From NCBI GenBank assembly GCA_000499405.2, contig HG738139.1, positions 3,266,976 through 3,330,975 of the forward strand: a stretch of 64,000 nt of DNA, written 5' to 3'. Positions 25,956 through 39,600 of this stretch are shown here, piece after piece. The notes under the pieces were generated by a model. It saw only the letters and a program-made list of their open reading frames with translations. It was not told where the DNA came from and searched no databases. How positions within the stretch are numbered: the stretch's first letter is position 1; each line of letters opens with the position of its first letter. The DNA comes from Onchocerca volvulus. Taxonomy: Eukaryota; Nematoda; Chromadorea; Rhabditida; Onchocercidae. A program made the position numbers and the translations under genes.

Positions 25956-28480
25956 GCAGTGGAAATAACTCAAGGAATTTTTATTTTCAAACAGTAGGTA
26001 TGCGCGTCGGTATCGAATCTCAGTATTTGCTTGTCATTGACTATATGCATATTTGAAGTGGATTTTTCATTCTTTTATGCTTCTGTTTTTCATCTCTCAT
26101 TCAGTTATTGTTATTCGGAATCCAGTACGTAATATTCTTAATCTTTATATAGGCTTTATAATTAAAATACAAAGCCAAGAAACTAAAAAATATTATATAT
26201 CATAAAATTCCGATCAAGTATGTCCATATCTGAATTTGGGCAATCTAAGAACCATCATTTATTGTTTTCAGAGTTTTTCCAGGTAATTTTAATTATTCTG
26301 GTTTCATCATGCAGCTAGCAATAATGTATTGTTCTTTCAAGCCCTATCTTTGATGTATGTTTTATTATCTGATCGCGGTAATTTCTTCAGAATTTCCTTC
26401 AAGTTATTTTTGCTTCCATAACAAATATTTTTTTTGTATTACTTAACTTGTTGCACAAAGTTGCAATGAAGAGATAAAACCATTTGCACGCAAAAAAAAG
26501 GGTAGCGGCTTGTTTGAACTTACTTAAAAACACCAATTTATTGTTTTTTTATTTACTTTAAAGTTTAATTTTTAAATTATAAAATACTTTCACTCAGCAT
26601 TTTTTCATTTTATTGTAATATAATCGTCTATAATTGAACTACTTAGTAGGCTGTTAATTGTAATTGCTTAATTTATACGAAATTTCTAAAGTTAAACTTA
26701 AATGCGTTATTCGAAATTTTTTGCTATCTAAAGATTTCGAAAAATTATTAGCTTTTTCTTATTTCTATAATATTTATTCTTCAGAATGAAATATAACTGA
26801 AATATGAAATTTTTTTTAACATTGTTGCAGTATCCCTCTGTGGCTTAGCTATACGTCAGACACTAACCTCCAATGGAGATTTATGATAACCGCTATTCAC
26901 TTTATTACTATTAGTTTATCAATGCTTATAATTGAAATATAAAATTTCAAAACTGGTAAAATATGTTGTACAGTGCTTCTGCTTCCTTTTATCATTTGAT
27001 AGTATTTTCTTTCTTTTTTTTCTTTTTTTTTTTTTTCTTTTTGAATGATATCTGTATGGAGCTGCAGCATTTCATTTTATCACATTTCATTCTTGTTTTT
27101 CATAACCTGCAAGGAAAAAAAAATACAAATTTTTTTGTTAATCGTTCTTATACATGGTCACGTTTTAACATTCATTTACCAATTTACCTAATTCAGTCAT
27201 TCACTGTAATGTATCGTCTTTTGCCAATCTATTCTAAATTACTTGCTATATATTACTATACATTCGTTAGTATTGTATCAGAATTGTGAAATTCTATAAA
27301 TAGGAAACAAATTATTTGAAAAATATGTAGAAAAAACTTTTATCACTCTTATGTATTAACAGTACTAATAATTAAATAATGTCTTTTGCAGATTTTTAAA
27401 TGTAATATACGCATTTAGCTTACTACATTGTCTTTTAGTAACATAGTTTTTAATTTTGCTTTTTGGTAATAGAATTTCATAAAAATCATGTGAACAGTTA
27501 TTAGTGGGTTCTGTCCAATTTTAGAGTCCCGAAAAAATCTAATCACATAGTATTCATTCTTTTTTTTAAAATAAAAACATATTCAACGATATCAAAAAAA
27601 AGAACATAGTTAAGGAATTCCGGAAATACGCAAAAATAATAAATTCATTTTACTCTTTTTTCCCATCTGCAAGAATAAGTTACCATTTTTCCGGATATTT
27701 TCTCAACGTCGATATTTTTAAATAAATCTGTACTGGCAGAAATGTAATATATGACGAATTTTATTTGCTGCAATTATGGTACACAATGATCTGATGAATA
27801 TCGATAATTCAACCGATAATTTAGACTTCTTTTTGAAAGTAGGGAAATTATCTGCAGGTTATTGGTATTGGGAATTGATGAATTTGATGAAGTTTGGAAA
27901 CCGCCGCTTATCGAATACTGACCAGAGAAAAGGACTGAATGAATTAATGAATGAATTCCTTCAGATAAGAACCCTTTTTACAGTGAAATTTTTATTAAAA
28001 ATAAAGTTTAGTACAATTTGCAACATATTAACTTGTAGCACAAAGAAAGATAATTTACAGTATATTAGCATAGCGCAAAATGAGTTGTTTACTCCATGTC
28101 ACATAGCATAACATAATTTATAATATGTTCATTATAGTAAAGGTCAAACGTTTGCTTATACCAGGATATTCTATAATATAAAAATTTTTGATTAATTCAT
28201 CATTTCTATATTCCAAGAAATCTTTTGGTTTTTCTGACATGATAAATGGATGAACAACAAAATTCAATATTCATGTGGTTGGCTAGGTATCAGATTTGTG
28301 ATCAACCAATAACAAATTTCGTATTCATGAAAGGAGAAATTTACTCTACGATGAAAAGAAATTAGAATCCGATGTCGATAATATTGAACACTGTGAAAAC
28401 CAAAGTAAAAAATGCATTACTCGTACAAGTTGTTCGCTAAAAATTAAAAGGAAGTTACAATAACTGTTTCTATTGAAAAT
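25956..28480. other. gene-free spacer after the PLXDC-like gene
   Basis: Nothing beyond AT-rich DNA is seen. An open frame at 27776-28111 has no recognisable similarity or splice context and was not accepted as a gene. Homopyrimidine runs occur near 27011-27045. Confidence 0.5.
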
Positions 28481-29123
28481 TAGCGAACAAGGCCAAGGTT
28501 CGCGTGGCCAGCTCTTGGTGAATGCAGAAAGTAGGAGTGGTCAATAAATTCAGTCCACTCATAAGGGTTTGATGTGGGTCTGGTCAAAAAAATTCAATCC
28601 ACTTGTCGGAAATTCCGGGAAACTTCATGATATCAATTATATAATTTAATAATTTTTGTAATTTTGAATCGTTTTTGATGCTTGATCCATAATTCACTTA
28701 ATGTTATTTTGTTGTAGCTCATTTTTCTTGATGTAATTTTGTAAGCAACCCACTTATTCCAAATAGATGAGAGGGTTGTACTTCACTATAGTGTGTTACC
28801 GTTTTTTCACTGTTTTGACGCCAGATTGTTACCTTCGACAGATTCCAAAAAAGAAAGGTAAATTAAAGATGAAAATTTTATTGATTCAAAAGACTCGTTT
28901 CCTTGACACAAAAAGGGCCGAGTAACCGAGTAACCCTCAACTCGCCAATAGGATTCAAACGTATTTCAATTCAGTTTTTACTTCTGCATCTATCTTCATT
29001 TGACAAGAAATAAATCCGACTGGTCACGCAGCACAATATACGACCGCAAAAGTAAGTCAATTGTCAATTCAAGTTTAAAAGTCTAACTTTCTTTTAAAGT
29101 TTTTGCAACACCACTCATTTTTA

Positions 29124-30378
29124 CCTGTCACATGTGTGACAGGAAATATTAAAGTAGATATATCTATATAAAACCACACATCTTTCGAATACAACGTTAT
29201 CTCAAAATTTCAAATTAATGGGTAAAAAACTTGAAACGTTGTGTCAAAATGAATAACGACATTTATGACAAAGAGGCAATCCAAGACACGACCTAATATT
29301 AGAAATCAAAGAGGTAATCCATAAATTGTTGAAGGAAACATTTCTTTATTCTATCATGATCTCGACATTTCTGCGACACAACTATAACCCTCACAAATCA
29401 AAAAATAAACGAACTACATTCCATAAAAATCAAAAAATAAATGAAAAACTTGAATTACGAGTCTTATCTACATAAAAATTTTAAAAAAAAAAAAAAAAAA
29501 ATCGTGACCGATTTGAAATTTTGCGTCTATTCGAATGCAACGTTGTATGAAAATTCCGAAGAGAAAAATACTGCTCAACTGAATTTTCGGACTGTTGCTA
29601 TTGCTGTGTCGTTTTGAACTTTAAAAAATTGCTATTGCTGCGTCGGTGTAAGAACTCCGAATTTGAACTGTTCCTATTGCTGCGTCCAGAAAACGTAAAA
29701 CTCTAATGCGTTTTTGACCGTTTAAAATTAGGGTTCAGCCACCGATGGAATGTAGTATACCAAAAAAGTTGTCAAATAAAAGTAAGTATATATCTATCCC
29801 ACAACGAAATTACGAATTAATAATAAAATCAACCACTTTCTTTGAAAGAATTTTCTCTATCATAACCGAGCATCCGTAATTCAATAACTGCATAAACAGG
29901 ACCGGCATCGAAATGAATTCTATCTCAGCTTAATAATTTACTCCAGTCACCGATGGTTTACCAAACAAACGTAATGTATTCAGTGGAATGTCTTCGAATA
30001 TACCACTGAATATATTGGATTACGGATACTCGGTTATAACAAAGAAGAAAATGATATCGATAAATGATATCAAGAATTTAGAAGCATAAAATGAAATTTG
30101 CTGTTATTGAAAATGAGAAAGAGAAATCTTGAGGAATTCGACAACTCTTCTCTTAAAAAATATTTTCGCTTGAAGTTTCATCCACATATCTAAAATTCAA
30201 AACCATGATAGGCAATGAATTTTTAACGTTCAGCAAATATTCCATAAATTTGAGAAAAAAAGAGAACTCCGTTCTCTCGCTTACTTTTAGCTGTCACGGA
30301 CGTGATATGTGAAGAAAAGTAAATATATCTATATAAAAACGATGGTCTATTCGAATAAAAGGTTGTATCAAAATTTGA
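29124..30378. repeat. nested dispersed repeats and a small fold-back
   Basis: Three diverged copies of one sequence are visible. The copies at 29124-29215 and 30291-30378 share CTGTCAC, then AGTAnATATATCTATATAAAA and TTCGAATAnAA. A partial third copy lies at about 29505-29565 (GTCTATTCGAATGCAACG). The first copy begins with CCTGTCAC-ATGT-GTGACAGG, an 8-base inverted repeat. CTATTGCTGyGTC recurs three times at about 29599, 29632 and 29673. An inverted repeat pairs 29850-29895 with 30005-30050 around ATAACCGAGyATCCGTAAT. These may be decayed terminal repeats of the element to the right, which is inference. Confidence 0.55.
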
Positions 30379-31369
30379 AAAGAATCGGTGGAGAATTTGC
30401 GACGTTCGATGAGGAGTAACAGGTAGGATTTAGATTTTTAATTTTATAAATAGATATAGATTTTCAACTCTTCTTGCTTTTTATATCTAGCCTTATACAT
30501 TATCTTGCCAAAATTTAAAAAAAAAAAAAAAAAGGATTTCCCTACTCCAAAATCAATATCAATCACAGCATATCTTTTCTCGCAATCTCACACTTGAGTA
30601 AATAGCATAAATATGCTAAAACATGTTTATAAATTTGCCTCATTTATGTCAAACATTATCTCGCAAACATCACAGACATTTTGTTGTTTCGCTCTTCCGA
30701 GCATATTCTTGGCAACCAGGACATTGAATATACATGATTAGCAAATATCATAAAATGTTTTTAGTTTATCCTGCAAAACATTTCCTGATATCGCATATTT
30801 TGATAATGACTATAAATCATCTTTATTCAATTCAAACCTGATTTCTCACATCTCCCTTCAGAGGAAGAGAGAAATCGGATTTGATTGCTTTTAAGTAGGG
30901 ATAGATTTGAGCAAGAATAAATAAATTTTTGTGAAAGAGCTATATTTCATGAAAAGCCAGTAAAATTTCTTTTTATAATGCATTTATTCAGAAAAATCCT
31001 TCCCATCTTTATTGATAGATAATGGAATAAAATACGAAAGGTTAGTTTAAATTAGGACCATTTCCTTGTTACGGATAGAACAATGAGAAATAAAGTAGAA
31101 AATATGAAAAATGATCGAAGATACTATTAATTTAAATGAAAGTATTCAAATTATAGGATCTTTGAATAATATAGAGAAAAACAGAAATATTGCTATATAT
31201 ACCATATTGTTTCAAGCTTCTATCATTAGTACATAGTTTAACTATCAAAACTTGAGAAATATTTTCTAATTGTAAAACCACTTTTTTATCACAATAAAAT
31301 TCAAACCAAAACGAAAAACCTTCCCCAAAATTTTCTTTCATGACAAATTTTTGGTGTCCGAGATGAGAT

Positions 31370-32640
31370 ACATCTGAAAGTTTAACTAAAGAAGCCGAAA
31401 TACCAAAATTGAAGATCCGAAAACTTCTAATGAAGAAATCGATCTAATCTCATCAGATCGAACAACTTCCACGAGAAAAACTCAAACAAAAATAAAAATC
31501 GAAATGGTACGGAAAAAAAAAGAAAAAAACCAAATGCCTTAATTTTCTATGCGGCATGCTCGAAACAATCATTCAAAATAGTTGGATCTCATACAAAAAA
31601 AAAGCATTTACATCAAGAGAAAAGAGAAGCCGAAAAGAAATATGTCGAAATGGTCGACGATCCAAAAAGTATCCTAAATTTAATAATTAGTGCAACAGAA
31701 GCAGTTATTACTTTGAAATTATAATTATGAATTATTTCAACGCTTAAATCAAGTAAATACCGGAAAATCAGTCTAAAAAAGAAAAGAGATATTTCTCACT
31801 TATCATGCAACAATAACCTGCCTCAATTGTCACTACCCATATTAAGTGGCGACCGAAAATTCAGGAGAATTTCGGAGTAACTTTGATGCTGCTGTGCATT
31901 TCCGAAATATATCAGATATTTAAAAACTGAATTATCTAACATTCTGTGTAAAGAGGATGCTTTGTTAGCAATAAGAGGTATGACAAAAAAAGCTCCAGAA
32001 AATTATAATGTCATAAGGAAGATTTTAATTGATAATTCGACAAATCATTTATCGTTAAAAAAAGTCGCTATATAATGATTACAATTCATCAAAAGAAAGG
32101 ATGAAGAATGGAAGGTAATTACTGAAACGAGAGAAAAAATACTTCGATTTTGATAACTTTAATAATGGAAGCAGGAAGTATTCTCAATACCTGACCACTA
32201 ATTTATAAAACTTCGATGAGTACATAACCATCCGCCAATTGACTTTCTTTCTCCTGATGCCTCCTTAATCTTAGAATTTATAACAACTTTAATCAAGATC
32301 AATTTAATCCTACAAATCAAATACTAGAGAAAGATTCGCAAATCTGGAGTAATACTCTTAAAAGTTTGGATACATTCTGAAAATATGGAAAATGAATATT
32401 TAACTAGTCTTGGAGAGCAAAAACAGAAAGAATATGTCTCTCCTAGTCAATGAATCAGAAATTTCCGTGGCATATAAAAATTAACTAAGATAAAAGAAAT
32501 TATAAAAGGTGAAGATGGAGAAGTAAGAAACATCTTGGTAGAAATATCAGATGGAAATAGCATTAACAGATCAATAAATGTGTTGCATCCTCTAAAAGCA
32601 AGTTATGAAAAGTCAAGATTTCCATTAACTGAAACAGAAA
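31370..32640 (+). mobile_element. decayed, internally deleted BEL/Pao retrotransposon
   Basis: At 31818-32070 separate broken frames resemble a BEL/Pao gag (DUF1759-type): LPQLSLPILSGDRKF and APENYNVIRKILIDN. About 90 bases later, from 32150, the sequence jumps to motifs of the end of an integrase and the DUF5641-like tail: FLSPDASLILEF near 32240, then KEIIKGEDGEVRNILVEISD at 32493 onward. Protease, reverse transcriptase, RNase H and the integrase core are absent. Stops and frame changes occur within every recognisable block. The element is dead; no intact LTR pair was recognised. Assignment rests on my memory of nematode BEL/Pao proteins and needs a database search. Confidence 0.68.
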
Positions 32641-33287
32641 AACAAGAAAAATTCATTGCTTCATAAGGACAAGAAAAACTCATTGCATCAAGAATTAGTA
32701 TAAGACGATAAACTCAAGCAAAAATAGCAAGTTGAATTCAATAATGAGAAGCTTATTTTCTCGGTATAAGAAAGTGACTTCGAAAGAAAAAATATCTAGG
32801 TATAAGCAAATGACTTCGTAATATAAAACTATTTTGATTCATATTTCTAAAACAAACAAATTTCCTCCTAATTGTCAATCTATATGAAAGGATTAAAATA
32901 ATACAAATATCTTCTTCCAATGAATTAATTGTCTGATCTATTATCTTTGATGTTATAAGGCGTTGTTCGAAATATTGTAAACATTCTCAATGTAAAAAGA
33001 ACCAAGATTCTCTGTTAGGGTCATTATTCTCATCGGTAACTCAGCGAATAGTACTTTTCAACTCAGCTTCAATTCTTTATCAATCCTATCAGTTTCCAAT
33101 TCCAAACCAAACCCCTAATAAACCTCCCTATTATCCAAAAATTTCAAGGTAATCGACATTCAAGCTATGTTCGATTGTATTTTTAATACTTGTCTATAAA
33201 GTGCAGCATAACGTAATTGCGGCGATAAAATGCGTCATAAAAAAGCCGTCATCATACAATAAATACACCTAACCCAAGCAGCTTTCA

Positions 33288-33501
33288 ATTCTCTGACAAA
33301 AATTTTATGACAATAATAATTATTTGAATAATATACTGCATCTGTTTATATAAAAGATTGGAAAATAATAGAAAACATTTGGGAAAAAATGAGATTCATT
33401 CTCTGACAAAAATTATATGACAATAATAATTATTTGAATAATACTGCATCTATTTATATAAAAGTTTCGAAAATAATAGAAAACATTTGAGAAAAAGTGA
33501 G
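33288..33501. repeat. two-copy tandem duplication, period 110 bases
   Basis: Bases 33288-33393 and 33398-33501 are near-identical. Both start ATTCTCTGACAAAAAT, continue through TGACAATAATAATTATTTGAATAAT, and end GAAAACATTTGnGAAAAAnTGAG. The right copy stops 22 bases from the NDUFAF7 stop codon, so the duplication probably lies in or next to that gene's 3'UTR. Confidence 0.9.
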
Positions 33502-33522
33502 AAAGACATTTCAAAAAACCAG

Positions 33523-36175
33523 TCAAAAAGTTTGTGCACCTGCAAAACCGGCCGGACCTTTACGTTGACTTAAGACATTCTCTAGTATTTTTGGAAATAT
33601 ACTCATCACTTTGAATCGTGCACCCATATCTGCTTCACTTAACAATATTTCACATGATTTAATCAAATTCTTTTTTTCTTCCTTTGTTTTACAACTTGCC
33701 AACAGTTTTTCTAGTCTTAATCCAATTCCCATTTGAGCAAGAAATTCTCTAAAATTACTGAGAACCATATTATTGATTACAATAAATTTTCGTTTAAAGG
33801 ACATACTTCCTCACCAATGGAACATTCATTAATAACCTGTATTTACTGTCGGTAGAAAAGAAAAATGAAATGAAAAATAAGACTAAATATTTCTGATGAA
33901 ATTATTTTTTGTATAACAAGCGATAACATCGCTGACAAAATAAGAATTTTTTTATAAAATAATGAAAAATAACAGAACGATAACGTACCGCTGCTCAACT
34001 GGTCCAAAAACCAGTGTTCGATCTTTGACCAAATTCTTCAAATATCCAAAATTGACATCGGCAGTTATATCTTGTTCTCCAGGTTTCTCTAATGGATGTA
34101 CAATTTGATGATTTTTGTACGCTCGCAGAGATAAATCTTTTCTTGTTCCATCATGTCCATAATCTATTATCAATACAAAACCACCAAACTTCGTAATACT
34201 ATCAGCGACCTGAAGTGCTGAAAATAATATTGAAAACTTTAATCCCCAATGGTAATGAAAATTACCCTTCCGCGCTGAAAAATTCTATTACGATTGTAGC
34301 AGTTTTTTGAATTAATCTACCTGATTGATATAAGTACCAGCATCGATGCTAATCTCCCATTCTTTAATTGATAAGTCCTGACGAATTTCTTTCGGCAATA
34401 AGCCGCTGCAATATATTCACTGTAGTTCGTATAAAATACAGTAAAAAAAAAAAAAAAAAAAATTCCAAACTCAAAAAAAAATTGCGCGAAACTTTTAATT
34501 CGTCAGTTGCAAACTTCGAAAAATTTCAAATGAAATTAAATTGAATGCAAACTAACAAAGTATGCAAATTTTCAGATCTTGACAGCATAAAACAAAGCTT
34601 GTCATCTTTATCCAAATTCACATATACTTCATGCCACTTGCCCTCCGCATCTCTTTTAAATTGATTTACCGGTAATGCATCCAAAAACTCGTTGCTTATA
34701 AATATAGAGAACTGAAAAATAATTTAAATAAGTTTTGAACTCAACTTTGCCAATAACATTAGTACAAGAAGCTCTACATAAATTCTATATAAATATTTAA
34801 TGAAAAGAATTTACTTTAGCCGGAATATCATCAACATTACGATACCAATATATCGGAAAACTATTTTTTGTTACATTACATCGAACATACGGTTTTCCAT
34901 CAACGAACTGTGATGGCTGTTCACAGAGCAGAGATTCCTGTTGATTTACTAAAGCATCGGATGTTTCTACAAGATGAACAGATACTTTCGTCTCCTGAAA
35001 CATAACAACATCTTCAACGGATTTAATAAAAAGCTGGAGAATGAAAAAATTAGAATAAAAAACATTAAAAAGAAAAGCACACTTTGAGTTGTCTCAATAC
35101 CCGTGTGATATCATATATTAACTGTCCTGTACCAGGCCCATTTTCCACTAGCTGCCATTCCTCATTATGTCCTGAAAGTATCTGAAAAAATACTAAATAT
35201 AGCAGTCAATCGAAATGTAAATTTTCGTTTTGACAAAATATAACAAATCATCAGGAGATTTGATAAACATAACATTGTCATGCTTTAAATGGCCACAACA
35301 AATGAGTAATGGACATAATCTCAGACATAATTTTCGTAATAATCACATAATTCAAATAGTCACATGTAGTCAAAGAGAGGAAATATTAAGTATCATTCAA
35401 GATCAAATATTATTTTAAAGATAACTATAAAATAATATTTGAGCTTTAATGATATTTAAGTATGAAAAAAAGTACCGGTATTTTTGAGCTCGTAGTAGCA
35501 CCACACACCGACAAGCTCACCGAATATTTGTGTTAGCTCCGGAGCGGTGATAAAGTCACCCTTTTCACCAAATATTTTACTACCATGACGTGAATAATAA
35601 CCACCAATTGACGATGAAGCAGTTAGACGCATATAATCAGCAACACTCATCGGTCCATTCAGGTTAATTTTCTGCTGCAAATAGAATGATTAAGGAATAT
35701 TCAGAAACTTAAGAGAGAACCTAGCTTCTTGCTGCTCAGACATTAGGAATTTAAGACATATAAGCAATCTATTGGCAATTAAAATTACAAAAAAAATGAA
35801 ATCTGGAATGATTTTCAAACATTTGTTCTTTTCGCTGACTAGTATATCAAGAATCCACTCACTACTCAGACTTAAAAAAAATAGCAGACGTTTTAAAAGT
35901 ATTCTACTGTATACCACAGTATAACGAGATGAATTTTTCCTCAATTACACCAAGCAGCTACCACACATGATACTATAAATCAATATGTAGCAACAAGTAC
36001 GTTGAAATGTTGGAATTTATTGTACCTTAATAAAATGTAATAACTGATTGGAATATTGCTTGCTTGATGGTTTCACTCCATGATTTTCAGTATAAAATCG
36101 TTTTGTAACAGCTGCACATATTGCGCAACATTTCTGATTGTTAAACAAAACTTGGCAGATTGATAGCTTTCGCAT
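33523..36175 (-). CDS. ndufaf7: NDUFAF7-type arginine methyltransferase, complex I assembly
   Basis: Mitochondrial matrix SAM-dependent enzyme of the MidA/DUF185 family; vertebrate NDUFAF7 symmetrically dimethylates an arginine of NDUFS2 early in complex I assembly. Exons (minus strand): 36175-36026, 35674-35476, 35171-35083, 35033-34815, 34711-34557, 34405-34321, 34209-33989 and 33748-33523, all in phase, giving about 447 aa against 441 in human. Family motifs are GPMSVADYMR, GEKGDFITAPELTQIFGEL, the SAM-binding-like QLVENGPGTGQL, SVHLVETS, SNEFLDALPVNQF, IIDYGHDG and ADVNFGYLK. The first 50 residues are basic and Ser/Thr/Cys-rich with few acids (MRKLSICQVLF), as expected for a mitochondrial presequence. 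The start codon lies 11 bases after a TTCAG, possibly a spliced-leader acceptor. Confidence 0.95.
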
Positions 36176-36581
36176 AGGAAATGAATCTGAAGTAGCTTAA
36201 ATAATCATATCCAAGCAAGCAAAAAATTAGCACGTCATGTAATTTAAACATTATATCGAAGTAAACAAAAAGCGGATAATATTGTAGCTTGAACATCATA
36301 TTCAATCAAGTCCAAAATCCAAATTTCTGAGAAACCAGCATGGTATTGTAACTTAAATAATAAATTCAAGCAAACATTTTGTAACTTATAGATACAGAGA
36401 AGAAGAATGGTGCTGCTTAAAATTAGCGGAATACTTTTTAAATTGTTGATATCAATGGAATTCAAATCAATTCCCTCTCCTACACTAAACAGTATGGCGA
36501 ATTTATCTAGTCAACTAATGTCCAGTAGTGCCTAAAAAATTGGTTTAAAAGGGAAATACCACATTATCTCGGGAATTTTAC

Positions 36582-36651
36582 CAACCTTTTCCCATCTCCT
36601 CAATATCGGTACTCTCTCAGTACCATCCAAACCATCCATTCCACTCATCAT
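36582..36651 (-). other. possible alternative 5' exon upstream of NDUFAF7
   Basis: On the minus strand an ATG-initiated frame at 36651 reads MMSGMDGLDGTERVPILRRW then EKV and meets a donor (GTTG|GTAAAA) at 36582. Joined to the acceptor at 36187 it would be in phase with the NDUFAF7 start exon. That would add an unlike-presequence N-terminus, so it may instead be the first exon of a different small gene, or chance. The balanced codon content stands out from the neighbouring DNA. Confidence 0.3.
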
Positions 36652-39600
36652 TCAATGAAACCACTATTTATGTGGGATTTTAAAGTTAGATTCAATATGC
36701 AACAGATGTCTTCCACGGAAAGAAATAAACAAAATAAGATTCTCTTTGTGGCGTGCAAAGTCATGTTTCTTTGTTTTGATTGCAACTTAAAACTTAGCGA
36801 AAATTGAATATAAGAATTGCGACGCAAGGAGAAAAGATTAGAATCGTAATTTTGTAATTGTCTAGTAATATCCGATGATTTACCGCGAAGAATAACGCAA
36901 CAAAGCTAAACGCAATCATTCAAAAAATAGTTTTTTTTTTCTTTTTTTTTTTAAAAAAGTGCATTGTTGATGTGCTAATATTAACAATTGGCACAAGATA
37001 AGGTACAGTATCCATCAAGAGTTACCGTACACATCGCAAGATTAGTACTATTATTACTACTGCTGCAAAATAGCCGTAAATTTGATGAAGTAGAAATACT
37101 AAAAAATGAGTAAAAGTGAAAAAGTGACGCAAAAAATTATTGAAAAGAATTGATACAATCGTCGAAGAAGTTTGAATGAAGGATTTTCTGTAAAATTTCT
37201 TTCTTAATTCAATAATTTGAGACTTTGAATTCAAAATTCATCGCCTCTGATTGATAAAATAGAAAAAGCGAAATAATGGAGAATTTCTTAAATTAAACTA
37301 AGCTGAATTTCGTTTTAAAGATTATTGGGATATGGCAAGATAGGATGGATATGTTTTCAAGAAATTTCCTAATAAAAAAAAATTTACTGTATCTATATAT
37401 GCTTTAATTTTTTAAAATTATATTCACTATTTCAATTAATTTAAGATTTCATTTTTACGTATAAGGCGACTTAAGCATTCCATCATGATGTGTTGATAGC
37501 AAAGATTGGATCAATCAAAAGCATTTAAGAATTTCAAATTTTTTCAAAGTGAATTTCAAAGTTTGCTTCATAAACAACTTTTAAAAAAAACACAATTTCA
37601 GAGGTATTTTGTCATTGAAGTGAAGCAAATTGATTAAGATTACTAATTAGCTGAATCAATAGTACCATAATTAGTGGATAAATTAATCGAAATAATCAAT
37701 GTTCAACTTTATTTAATCTATGAATGGACAATCATTAGCAAAAATTGATGTTATTAATAGTCTATAATAATCATAATAAATCAATTACTGCATTAATTAA
37801 ATTGAAAATAGAATATTATTATTCAGTATAGTGGAAATTTGTGACGAAGAGTAGGCTCAATCATTTCGTTCAAAGATTGCTCCAACGAATGATTGTTTGA
37901 AATTAAATCAAAATATTAGGTATAAATATTTATAGTTTTATAATAATAGAAATTAATCAATAATTATAATCTTATTCATTGTGGAAATCAGTTATCGTTT
38001 TATATTTATCTTTAGATGGTGAAAAGAGTTTAAATAACTTTTTACAAACTTTCTTATGTTATAAAATTATTGATTATCTAGGTTTAAAAATTTTCAGGAA
38101 AATTTAATTTAACTTAAAAAATTAAATTTAATTTAAATTATTAATATAAAATTTATTAATATAATAAAATTAGTTTCATCGATAGAAAATGCTAAAAATT
38201 TCGGGAAAAAATGAAATGTCGTAAAAATGTTTAATTGATGTGAATAAGTATTATTAGCAATAGTTGTGATATATTTTATGGGGAAATTTTTGTTGCTTTA
38301 TTATGGATTGTTATAAGACATTGTTTAATCTTTTGAATGGGAGTTTCTTCTAGGCTAAGCAACGAGAGAATGTAGGACAGAAGCCTGACAGATGTATTGG
38401 GCCAAGTAATTCAAACACGAAAGAATACTGCTTTTTGTCCCTTCGTTTTCAAAGCATCAATAAATGGTGACAGAATCGAATTTCTTCCTCTCTGATGATT
38501 TAGAGTACAATTATTCATTCATCACCACTTTTCTCGATCATTTTTCTGCTAATTTACGATTATTTCGCAAATTTTATCCAAAATTTGTTGTTTACATTTT
38601 CAATATGGTATTGAAAAATTCTTGCTATGTTTAACGTTTACTCCATTCATCTCGAGCAGCAGAATTTCAGTCTTTTTTTTATAATGAATTTAATTTTTTT
38701 TCAAAAGTATTCTATAACTTATAATTTTTATCCTCTGTCTAAATTTTTAATATTTTCAGTTTCGCATTGCTCTCATTACGAGCGATTTTATTATTGAAAT
38801 ATTACTAATTAATTAAAAAAAAAGAAAAAAATTCTTCGCACTAGCAAAATTTCAATGGTTCATTAATTATTTTATGATTAGCATTAATTATAATTTCATT
38901 TTACTCCAATTTCAATTATCGTATTATTAACAAAACCACAATGGTTCACTGTTCATTAGCAAAAGAATTAATCATAAAACATATTTTTTTAAATGCATTT
39001 TGCAATTTTAAATTGCATTTGCAATCTTTCTATTTTTATATTTTCAAATTATTTTCACAAAATTTGCAGAAATGCAATCAAAAATTTAATGCTGTAAATA
39101 AGCTCAAAAGTAATAGGCTGAAAATGATGCAAAAACGGATCATAGATTAGAAAAAAAAAAAAAAGATTAGAAAAATAGATTAGAAATTTGATGATAAATA
39201 ACAAACCGAAAAGAAAACAAAAAATTTTTAAACATAAAGAAATATGAAAAACAAAGTACCTGCAAATAAAAAAAAAAAATTGTGGAAGAAATCTTAAGTA
39301 TTTCGTTCGTTAAATTTTTATTTTTGCAATAATTTCATTTTATTTCATTTTTATTCCAACAAATTAGCTCATAAATTAACAAATTAACTGATATCTATTC
39401 TTCAATGTAAAAAAAAAAACGAAAAAAACGAAAAATTTTTAAATAAATTTGCAAAAATATTTCTTATATTTATAGAAAGATATTATTTATTTTACAAAAA
39501 ATTATTCTCTTATTTACAAAACAAATAATATGATGCACATTTATGGAATAAGAAGAAAGATATTATTTTAATAACTAAATTGAATTGTATTTCAGATAAT

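Noticed and set aside
27776..28111. 111-residue open frame on the + strand
   Set aside because: No recognisable similarity, no signal for splicing, composition like the surrounding spacer. Kept out of the gene list though an unknown exon cannot be excluded.
28481..28620. Repeated GTGGTCAATAAATTCAGTCCACTC-like phrases as a CRISPR-like or tRNA-related array
   Set aside because: Only two diverged copies with irregular spacing; no tRNA arms or regular repeat-spacer structure.
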